Assembly: GCA_040255405.1 (NCBI GenBank) | Contig: JBDZUX010000049.1 | Coordinates: 1-20,596, forward strand | Reading direction: 5' to 3' | From: 66-474 sp040255405 | GTDB lineage: Bacteria > Pseudomonadota > Gammaproteobacteria > Xanthomonadales > Rhodanobacteraceae | Length of the DNA stretch: 20,596 nucleotides | Program-made: the position numbers and the translations under genes | Shown here: in pieces, positions 15,426-20,596 of the stretch | How the letters are laid out: each line of letters opens with the position of its first letter | Numbering within the stretch: the stretch's first letter is position 1 | The notes under the pieces: generated by a model | Told to the model about the DNA's origin: nothing | What the model saw: the letters and a program-made list of their open reading frames with translations, nothing else | The model's database searches: none

Positions 15426-15791
15426 TCATTTGCCCAGATGCTCGCCCAAGACCCTGGTCAGGTCCGCTTCGCTGACCGGCTTGGTCACGTAAGCCTTGGC
15501 GCCTTGGCGCATGCCCCACACCTTGTCGGTGTCCTGGTCCTTGGTGGTCACCAGGATCACCGGGATGTGCGACGTCGTCGGATCCTTCGAAATCGCACGG
15601 GTGGCCTGGAAGCCGTTCAAGTTCGGCATCACCACGTCCATCAGCACCAGATCGGGTTTCTCGCGCTTGGCGGCCTCCACGCCGGCTGCGCCATCCACGG
15701 CGGTCAGCGTCTGGTGCCCCAGCTTTTCCACCAGGCGCCTCAAGCCTTCCAGCTGTGACGGCGAGTCATCGACGATCAGGATGCGTGCCAT
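15426..15791 (-). CDS. pilH: Single-domain response regulator, PilH-like
   Basis: The 121-residue receiver has the acidic pair Asp8-Asp9 (ILIVDDSPSQ), phospho-acceptor Asp52 (VLMDVVMPNLNGFQATR), Thr82/Thr83 and Lys104 (TKP). The segments MARILIVDDS, LNGFQATR and VTTKDQ-TDKVWG are hallmarks of PilH of type IV pilus twitching motility, where it modulates signalling from a Chp-type system. There is no output domain. The start at 15791 is supported by GGGAG seven bases upstream; the open frame extends to 15851 without homology. The usual neighbours pilG, pilI and pilJ are absent here, so it is a solitary copy and could be a paralogue. Confidence 0.82.
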   Translation of the reverse strand: MARILIVDDSPSQLEGLRRLVEKLGHQTLTAVDGAAGVEAAKREKPDLVLMDVVMPNLNGFQATRAISKDPTTSHIPVILVTTKDQDTDKVWGMRQGAKAYVTKPVSEADLTRVLGEHLGK

Positions 15792-15821
15792 GCGAAGCTC
15801 CCCATGCAACAGACAGCAGGC

Positions 15822-15827
15822 ATTGTA
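15822..15827 (-). promoter_or_regulatory. Possible -10 element of the pilH-like gene
   Basis: On the minus strand this reads TACAAT, five of six consensus bases, about 31 bases before the ATG. No clear -35 is seen. The region from here to 15951 holds nothing else I recognise. Confidence 0.35.
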
Positions 15828-15951
15828 GGGAACGGATGGTGAAAGCGCCACGCTCGAATCCGGGCGGCGGCGGGCCGATCGAGGATCGTCGATCTGCTGG
15901 CTCAGTGCAGTTGAATCAGTTGGTTATGTAAGCATCTTGAGCAGGATTCGA

Positions 15952-16959
15952 TCAGCTGGTTGCGCCGATCTTGACCAGTGTGCGCCCAAAGGACCGGCCT
16001 GCCAGCATCGAATCGAAGACGCCTGGCAGTTCGTCCAGACTTATTTCCTGCGTGCAGATGGCGCCGAGGTGTGCCGGTTTCCAGTCGGACGCAAGGTGCC
16101 GCCAGATGTCATCGCGGATGTCGCGCACGGTGCCGGCCGACGCGATGCCGAGCAGACTGACGCCGCGGATGATGAAGGGCATCACCGTGGTGTCGAGCTT
16201 GCTGTCCGCCGCCAGCCCGATGCTGGCGACGTTGCCGTAAGGTGCAGTGCAGGCCAGCAATTGCGCGAGCCATTTGCCGCCGGCGCTGTCCACCGCGCCG
16301 CCGAAACGCACGGACTCGAGGGCGTGGCCACCGAGCGCGAGTTCGCGCCGGTCCAGCACTTCCCTGGCGCCAAGGGACTTCAGGAAATCGGCGCGTTCGG
16401 GTTTGCCGCTGATCGCATGCACGTCGAACCCGGCACGGCCGAAGATGTCGACGGCCAGCATGCCGACGCCGCCGGTCGCGCCGGTGACGGCGATGGGTCC
16501 CAGCGCCGGCGCCTGCCGGTTGTCGCGCATCCGGTAGAGCGCCAGCCCGGCGGTAAAACCGGCGGTGCCGAGGATCATGCTTTCGCGAAGCGAAAGGCCC
16601 GGCGGAAGCTTGATCGCCCATTCCGCCCTGAGCCGCGCGTACCCGGCATAGCCGCCGTCGCGGGTTTCCGAAAGGCCGCAGCCGGTGCATAGCACCGCAT
16701 CACCTTCCTTGAATGCCGGGTCGCTGGATTCGACCACGTGGCCCGCGACGTCGATGCCGCCGTTCAACGGGAACCGGCGCAGGATCTTGCCCTTGCCGGT
16801 GCCCGCAAGTGCGTCCTTGTAGTTGACCGAGGAATACGCGGTCTTGATCAGCACCTCGCCCGGCGACAGTTCGCCGGCGCCCATCGATTCGAGTCCGGCG
16901 TGGTAGCCGGCGCCGTCGTTGTGGATGCGGAAGGCGCGGAAGTCTTCGGGGGTGCTCAT
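15952..16959 (-). CDS. acuI: AcuI/YhdH-type NADPH-dependent acryloyl-CoA reductase-like MDR protein
   Basis: The 335-residue protein is a zinc-free medium-chain dehydrogenase/reductase of the YhdH-AcuI family, which reduces acryloyl-CoA to propanoyl-CoA with NADPH. The signature SSVNYKDALAGTGKGKI is present, then GIDVAGHVV, GLSETRDGGYAGYAR and the dinucleotide site AVTGATGGVGMLAV (157-170). The start at 16959 gives the family length (about 325-335). The frame stays open to 17079, but that 40-residue extension is palindromic-repeat DNA. The repeat ends only nine bases before the ATG, and the Shine-Dalgarno is weak. Transcription may read through from the GIY-YIG gene, whose stop is 46 bases upstream. 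Substrate is by family only. Confidence 0.85.
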   Translation of the reverse strand: MSTPEDFRAFRIHNDGAGYHAGLESMGAGELSPGEVLIKTAYSSVNYKDALAGTGKGKILRRFPLNGGIDVAGHVVESSDPAFKEGDAVLCTGCGLSETRDGGYAGYARLRAEWAIKLPPGLSLRESMILGTAGFTAGLALYRMRDNRQAPALGPIAVTGATGGVGMLAVDIFGRAGFDVHAISGKPERADFLKSLGAREVLDRRELALGGHALESVRFGGAVDSAGGKWLAQLLACTAPYGNVASIGLAADSKLDTTVMPFIIRGVSLLGIASAGTVRDIRDDIWRHLASDWKPAHLGAICTQEISLDELPGVFDSMLAGRSFGRTLVKIGATS

Positions 16960-16967
16960 GCTTCTGC

Positions 16968-17044
16968 CGTCATTCCGGCGAAGGGTTGGATCGATACGGC
17001 ATGGGTCATGCCAACTCGTTCCGGCGCGGGCCGGAATCCACTTC
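16968..17044. repeat. Rearranged REP-like repeat between acuI and the GIY-YIG gene
   Basis: The left part cgtcattccggcgaa (16968-16982) is a truncated arm. After a non-matching stretch, ttccggc-gcgg-gccggaa with tcca (from 17019) is a second hairpin arm in the same orientation. The copy looks like a deletion or fusion product of the family seen at 4187 and 17357. It overlaps the last codons of the GIY-YIG gene and reaches to within nine bases of the acuI start. Confidence 0.65.
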
Positions 17045-17347
17045 ACGCTCGTCTGCGATAAGTCGAGGGTAAAGATCATCCCAACCGGGATTATCGCCTT
17101 CGATGAGTTGGAGCTTCCATGCTCGCTTCCATTCCATGATGGCCTTCTCTCGCGAAATGGCAGCGATCATGGATCCGTGTTGTTCGTACCAGACGAGCGC
17201 GTGGACACCATATCGTTTCGTGAAACCTTCAACCATATTGTTCTGGTGTTCCCGGATGCGCTTGATCAAATCCGACGTTACGTCCACGTATAGCGTCCCG
17301 CGCTCGTTGCTGGCGAGTATGTAGACGCATGGGTGGCGTTCGAGCAT
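17006..17347 (-). CDS. Small stand-alone GIY-YIG nuclease-family protein
   Basis: About 113 residues of the short YhbQ/URI-like GIY-YIG superfamily. Domain landmarks are PCVYILASNERGTLY at the N-terminus, TSDLIKRIREH with the conserved arginine, FTKRYGVHALVWYEQH, SREKAIMEWKRAWK with the conserved glutamate, and EGDNPGWDDLY with the conserved asparagine. The second signature is unusual: the usual Y-I-G is Y-V-D here, a glycine-to-aspartate change that needs one base transition. Activity is therefore uncertain. I chose the ATG at 17347 because homologues begin just before PCVYIL; an ATG at 17362 lies inside the flanking repeat. About the last ten codons (from VDSGPRR) are repeat DNA. The role of these stand-alone proteins is unknown. 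Confidence 0.75.
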   Translation of the reverse strand: MLERHPCVYILASNERGTLYVDVTSDLIKRIREHQNNMVEGFTKRYGVHALVWYEQHGSMIAAISREKAIMEWKRAWKLQLIEGDNPGWDDLYPRLIADEREVDSGPRRNELA

Positions 17348-17356
17348 TCTCGTTTT

Positions 17357-17441
17357 CGTCATTCCGGCGAAAGCCGGAATCCATCTTGCTCTTGGAGGCT
17401 TTCAAAAATCAAAATGGATCCCGGCTTTCGCCGGGATGACG
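17357..17441. repeat. REPIN-like element: two inverted hairpin arms
   Basis: The left arm (17357-17384) and right arm (17414-17441) are inverted copies identical at 26 of 28 positions, with a 29-base AT-richer spacer. Each arm is itself a hairpin: ATTCCGGC-GAAA-GCCGGAAT on the left, and on the right the opposite strand reads ATCCCGGC-GAAA-GCCGGGAT. The two differences form one compensatory base-pair change. The element lies directly upstream of the GIY-YIG gene and ends two bases before the stop of the antitoxin-like frame. Confidence 0.8.
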
Positions 17442-17442
17442 A

Positions 17443-17685
17443 TCAAAAGCCGGACCCCCTGACAATCGGTGCCCCTGACGTACCAAATGCCGCCTTGCAC
17501 AGGGACGCGCGAACTTCATACCACGGAATGCTGCTGAAAGGATTGGTGCGGTGCCCTGCCAGACGGTGACCCGATTCCTCGCGTTCCTCGGCGGAAAGCG
17601 ACAGCGGAACGGCATCCTCGCCGATGCTGTCCAATGTACCCTCGACGAACTGGATGCGCTCGGAAGCGGGTATGTCGATGTTCAA
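17443..17685 (-). CDS. Orphan addiction-module antitoxin-like protein (PF09720/TIGR02574 type), possibly a relic
   Basis: The 80-residue frame reads (TTG)NIDIPASERIQFVEGTLDS, then LSAEEREESGHRLAGHR and SSIPWYEVRASL. The order ERIQ-VE--DSI, LS-E-REE---RLA-HR-NP and IPWEEVRASL-like end is that of the putative addiction module component family, normally paired with a ParE/RelE-type toxin. I recognise it by pattern and not by search. There is no ATG: the frame can start at a TTG that overlaps the lpdA stop (TTGA), with AAGG a few bases before it. The 18 residues after EVRASL look non-homologous and run into the repeat. No toxin gene follows. It may be a decaying remnant or a translated read-on from lpdA. 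Confidence 0.5.
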   Translation of the reverse strand: MNIDIPASERIQFVEGTLDSIGEDAVPLSLSAEEREESGHRLAGHRTNPFSSIPWYEVRASLCKAAFGTSGAPIVRGSGF

Positions 17686-19133
17686 TTCGCCTTGTTGAGC
17701 GACCGTTTCTCCACCGACAACGCCGCTTCGTGCACGGCTTCGGACAGGGTGGGGTGCGCGTGGACGATGCGGGCCAGGTCTTCGGACGAGCCCTTGAATT
17801 CCATCGCGACCACGGCCTCGGCGATCAATTCCGACACCGCCGGTCCGCACATGTGCACGCCGAGGATGCGGTCGGTTTCCGCGTGCGCGATCACCTTCAC
17901 CGAACCGGCGGGCTCGTTCATCGCCACGGCGCGGCCGTTGGCGGCGAAAGGAAAGCTGCCGGTCTTGTACGGGATACCCGCATCCTTGCACTGCTTCTCG
18001 GTCTTGCCGGCCCAGGCGATTTCCGGCTCGGTGTAGATGACCCACGGAATCACGTCGTAGTCGACGTGTCCGGCCTTGCCGGCGATCAATTCGGCCACCA
18101 TCACGCCTTCTTCCTCACCCTTGTGCGCGAGCATCGGGCCGCGCACGCAATCGCCGATGGCCCACACGCCATCGACACCGGTCCAGCAATGCTCATCCAC
18201 TTCGATGCGGCCGCGGTCATCCGTTTTCACGCCGGTGCCATCGCCGAGCACGCCCTGCGTGTACGCGCGCCGGCCAACCGCAACCAGCAGCTTGTCGACG
18301 GTGAGCTTGTGCTCGCCATCCTTGTCGGAATAGGTCACCTCGACTGCGTTCTTCTTCACGTCGGCCCTGCTGACCTTGGCGCCCAGATGGATGTCGAGAC
18401 CCTGCTTCTTGAACTCGCGCGCGGCGACCTTGGAGATGTCCTGGTCGGCGGCGCCGAGGAAATCCGGCAGCGCTTCGAGCACCGTGACTTCGGCGCCCAT
18501 GCGCTTCCAGACCGAACCCAACTCCAGGCCGATCACACCGGCGCCGATCACGCCGAGGCGCTTCGGCACTCCGGTCAGGTCCAGCGCGCCGGCATTGTCG
18601 ATGATGCGCTTGCCGTCGAACTTCGCGAACGGCAGTTCGATCGGCACGGAACCCGTCGCGATGATCACGTTGGCGGCTTCGAGCGCCTGTTTGGCGCCAT
18701 CCTCGCCGGTTACTTCGACCTTGTTGCTGCCGCTTTTATCACGGCCGAGGAACTTGCCGGTGCCGAAAAACGGCGTCACCGGGTTGCCCTTGACACCCTT
18801 GAACAGCATGCCGACGCCGCCGGTGAACTGTTTGACGATCTTGTCCTTGCGGCCGATGAACGTGGCCATGTCGACCCTGGCGCCTTCGACGCTGATGCCA
18901 TGGGTCGGCAGGTTGTGGGTGAGTCCCCAGAATTGCCTGGACGAATCCAGCAACGCCTTGGACGGAATACAGCCGACGTTGAGGCACGTGCCCCCCAGCG
19001 CTTGCTTGCCATCCTTGCCCTTGAACGCGTCGACGCACGCGGTCTTGAGACCCAGTTGCGCTGCGCGGATCGCACAGATGTAACCGGCCGGACCCGCGCC
19101 GATGATGATGAGGTCGAATTTGTTGTCAGCCAT
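17682..19133 (-). CDS. lpdA: Dihydrolipoyl dehydrogenase (E3)
   Basis: The 483-residue FAD-dependent disulfide oxidoreductase reoxidises dihydrolipoamide on the E2 component and makes NADH. The FAD site is IIGAGPAGYICAIRAAQLG. The redox pair is Cys50/Cys55 in GGTCLNVGCIPSKALL. The NAD site is VIGAGVIGLELGSVW, then WAIGDCVRGPMLAHKGEEEG, and the C-terminal His-Glu dyad sits in HAHPTLSEAVHEAA. The start at 19133 has AGGA seven bases upstream; the open frame reaches 19268, but that extension is translated repeat. It follows sucB on the same strand after 139 bases, so it most likely serves the 2-oxoglutarate dehydrogenase complex, though E3 can be shared. Confidence 0.96.
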   Translation of the reverse strand: MADNKFDLIIIGAGPAGYICAIRAAQLGLKTACVDAFKGKDGKQALGGTCLNVGCIPSKALLDSSRQFWGLTHNLPTHGISVEGARVDMATFIGRKDKIVKQFTGGVGMLFKGVKGNPVTPFFGTGKFLGRDKSGSNKVEVTGEDGAKQALEAANVIIATGSVPIELPFAKFDGKRIIDNAGALDLTGVPKRLGVIGAGVIGLELGSVWKRMGAEVTVLEALPDFLGAADQDISKVAAREFKKQGLDIHLGAKVSRADVKKNAVEVTYSDKDGEHKLTVDKLLVAVGRRAYTQGVLGDGTGVKTDDRGRIEVDEHCWTGVDGVWAIGDCVRGPMLAHKGEEEGVMVAELIAGKAGHVDYDVIPWVIYTEPEIAWAGKTEKQCKDAGIPYKTGSFPFAANGRAVAMNEPAGSVKVIAHAETDRILGVHMCGPAVSELIAEAVVAMEFKGSSEDLARIVHAHPTLSEAVHEAALSVEKRSLNKAN

Positions 19134-19150
19134 TGCGGTTCCTGATTTTT

Positions 19151-19263
19151 CCTTCTCCCTCCGGGAGAAGGTGGCGCGAAGCGCCGGATGAGGGTTCGGT
19201 GATCGTGAGGGCATCCGGCGTGGCCGGACCCTCACCCCAACCCCTCTCCCGAAGGGAGAGGGG
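19151..19263. repeat. Palindromic repeat pair in the sucB-lpdA intercistronic space
   Basis: Two hairpins are present. CCTTCTCCC-TCC-GGGAGAAGG lies at 19151-19171. CCCCTCTCCC-GAA-GGGAGAGGGG lies at 19241-19263 with a perfect 10-bp stem. Between them, ggatgaggg and ccctcacccc are also roughly inverted, so the whole 113 bases form a nested imperfect palindrome. The wording resembles dispersed repeats in many xanthomonad-like genomes. It could uncouple lpdA from sucB expression or protect the upstream message. Confidence 0.7.
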
Positions 19264-19272
19264 CTCAAAGCT

Positions 19273-20502
19273 TCAAAGGCCGAGCAGCATCCGGTGCGGA
19301 TTCTCGAGCTGGTTCTTGATGTCGACCAGGAACAGCACCGCGTCCTTGCCGTCGACGATGCGATGGTCGTAGCTGATCGCGATGTACATCATCGGTGCGG
19401 CCACGACCTGACCGTTTTCGACGATCGCGCGTTCCTTGATGGTGTGCATCCCGAGGATGCCGCTCTGCGGCGGGTTCACGATCGGCGTGGAAAACAGCGA
19501 ACCGAAGGTGCCGCCGTTGGTGATGGTGAACGTGCCGCCTTGCAGGTCGTCCAGCGTCAGTTTGCCGGCGCGCGCACGTTCGGCGAAATCCGCGATGGCC
19601 CTTTCGATCTCGGCGAAGCCCATGTCCTGCGCATCGCGCAGCACCGGCGTCACCAGGCCGCGATCGGTCGAAACCGCGATCGAGATGTCCTGGTACCCGT
19701 GATAGATGATGTCGTTGCCGTCCACCGACGCGTTCACCACCGGATAGCGCTTCAGCGCCTCGCACGCGGCCTTCACGAAAAAGCTCATGAAACCGAGCTT
19801 GATGCCATGGGCCTTCTGGAACTGCTCGCCCAGTTGCTTGCGCATCGCGACGACTTTGGCAAGGTTGACTTCGTTGGACGAGGTCAGCATCGCGATGGAG
19901 TTCTTCGACTGCATCAGGCGCTCGGCGATGCGTGCGCGCATGCGCGTCATCGGCACGCGCTCTTCCGGACGAGCGCCGGGTGTTGCGCGCGCAGCCGGCG
20001 CAGGCGCCGCGGCTGGTTTTTCGGCCTTGGAATAATTGACCAGGTCCTCCTTGGTCACGCGGCCGCCACGGCCGGTGCCCGTCACCTGCGATGCATCGAT
20101 CTTTTCCTCGGTCGCAACGCGGCGTCCGGCAGGCGACAGGCTGTCGTCCCGCGGCGCGGCCGCCGCTTTCGCCGGCTGGGTTTTCTCCGCCGTTTCGGCC
20201 TTGGCCGGGGCGGCCGGCTTTGGCGCTTCCTCCGCGGCGACCGGCTTCGGGGCCTCCGCGACCGCGCCTTCTTCGAGGATGCCGATCACGTCCTGGCTGT
20301 TGACGGTGTCGCCGGCGTCGTGGCGGATTTCCTTCAGCACGCCGTCGGCCGGGGCGGGCACTTCCAGCACCACCTTGTCGGTTTCGAGGTCGACCAGGTT
20401 TTCATCGCGCTTCACCGCGTCGCCCGGCTGCTTGTGCCACGTGGCGATGGTGGCGTCGCTGACGGATTCTGGCAGTACCGGAACTTTCACTTCGATCGAC
20501 AT
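19273..20502 (-). CDS. sucB: Dihydrolipoamide succinyltransferase, E2 of 2-oxoglutarate dehydrogenase
   Basis: The 409-residue protein transfers the succinyl group from lipoamide to CoA in the TCA cycle. Residues 1-77 form one lipoyl domain with the lipoylated Lys43 (ETDKVVLEVPAP). An Ala/Pro/Lys/Glu-rich linker follows (about 78-118), then the peripheral subunit-binding domain (SPAGRRVATEEKIDASQVTG) and a second linker. The catalytic domain from about residue 185 ends in SYDHRIVDG, with His380 and Asp384. GSLFSTPIVNPPQSGILGMH and the single lipoyl domain identify the succinyl rather than acetyl transferase. AAGGAC precedes the ATG at 20502. sucA is expected beyond the right edge. Confidence 0.95.
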   Translation of the reverse strand: MSIEVKVPVLPESVSDATIATWHKQPGDAVKRDENLVDLETDKVVLEVPAPADGVLKEIRHDAGDTVNSQDVIGILEEGAVAEAPKPVAAEEAPKPAAPAKAETAEKTQPAKAAAAPRDDSLSPAGRRVATEEKIDASQVTGTGRGGRVTKEDLVNYSKAEKPAAAPAPAARATPGARPEERVPMTRMRARIAERLMQSKNSIAMLTSSNEVNLAKVVAMRKQLGEQFQKAHGIKLGFMSFFVKAACEALKRYPVVNASVDGNDIIYHGYQDISIAVSTDRGLVTPVLRDAQDMGFAEIERAIADFAERARAGKLTLDDLQGGTFTITNGGTFGSLFSTPIVNPPQSGILGMHTIKERAIVENGQVVAAPMMYIAISYDHRIVDGKDAVLFLVDIKNQLENPHRMLLGL

Positions 20503-20544
20503 GGCGTGTCCTTGGAATGGGTCTTTCGGCAGCTGGCTTTCAAA

Positions 20545-20583
20545 CCCCTTGGGTCAAGGGGGTGAACGCGCGTCAGCGCGTTC
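20545..20583. repeat. Two adjacent small palindromes upstream of sucB
   Basis: CCCCTTG-GGT-CAAGGGG occupies 20545-20561 and GAACGCGC-GTCA-GCGCGTTC occupies 20564-20583. Both stems are perfect. They lie 43-81 bases upstream of the sucB start, probably in the sucA-sucB intercistronic space. They may form mRNA hairpins or be part of another dispersed repeat cut by the window edge. Confidence 0.5.
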
Positions 20584-20596
20584 GGGGTTGTGGGTG

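Noticed and set aside
81..17441. CRISPR array suggested by recurring short repeats
   Set aside because: The copies are far apart, palindromic and of both orientations, with no regular spacers and no cas genes.
17634..19145. 503-codon plus-strand frame opposite lpdA
   Set aside because: Shadow frame; lpdA has intact redox and FAD motifs on the minus strand.
19134..19268. N-terminal extension of lpdA
   Set aside because: Translated intergenic repeat; AGGA before 19133 marks the real start.
19294..20565. 423-codon plus-strand frame opposite sucB
   Set aside because: Shadow frame rich in His/Arg/Asp with no domain; sucB is complete on the minus strand.

Overview
The window is GC-rich, densely coded DNA from a gammaproteobacterium, most likely the Xanthomonadales (Lysobacteraceae/Rhodanobacteraceae type). 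Pointers are the mtnA-gtrA-gyrA order, a class III PHA synthase pair (phaE-phaC), a PilH-like response regulator, and intergenic palindromic repeats with the cgtcattccggcg core. The lineage is inference, because no rRNA or other decisive marker is present. One 100-N scaffold gap (10958-11057) removes the 5' part of gyrA.

Layout. At 249-5381 (+) lies a three-gene 2-oxoacid:ferredoxin oxidoreductase locus: a GltD-like flavoprotein fused to a two-cluster ferredoxin, a gamma-alpha fusion subunit (KorA type) and a TPP/4Fe-4S beta subunit (KorB type). Its intergenic spaces are filled with palindromic repeats. At 5483-7982 (+) are a small membrane protein and phaE-phaC. At 8128-9249 a PspC-domain protein converges with a secreted PD40 beta-propeller protein. 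At 9345-13118 (+) are mtnA, gtrA and 5'-truncated gyrA, ending in a palindromic repeat. At 13239-15325 a minus-strand Prx5-type peroxiredoxin diverges from an hsp20-cbpA chaperone pair (+) that is preceded by a very good sigma-32 promoter match. At 15426-20502 (-) are a lone pilH-like gene, an acuI/yhdH-type reductase, a small GIY-YIG nuclease gene, an orphan addiction-module antitoxin-like gene, and lpdA and sucB of the 2-oxoglutarate dehydrogenase complex. sucA would be expected just beyond the right edge.

Functional picture. Two 2-oxoacid-oxidising systems lie in one window: a ferredoxin-linked one (kor-like) and the NAD-linked one (sucB/lpdA). PhaEC would store acyl-CoA carbon as polyester. 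Hsp20, CbpA, peroxiredoxin and PspC are stress functions.

The most interesting non-genic signal is a family of REP/REPIN-like elements (81-133, 4187-4292, 16968-17044, 17357-17441, and probably 2105-2290). Their arms fold as 8-bp hairpins with a GAAA loop, and two arms of one element differ by a compensatory base-pair change. Two members bracket the GIY-YIG gene so tightly that its last codons, and possibly its start, are repeat DNA. This is a candidate nuclease-repeat association. Next to it, an antitoxin-like reading frame overlaps the lpdA stop codon and has no toxin partner.
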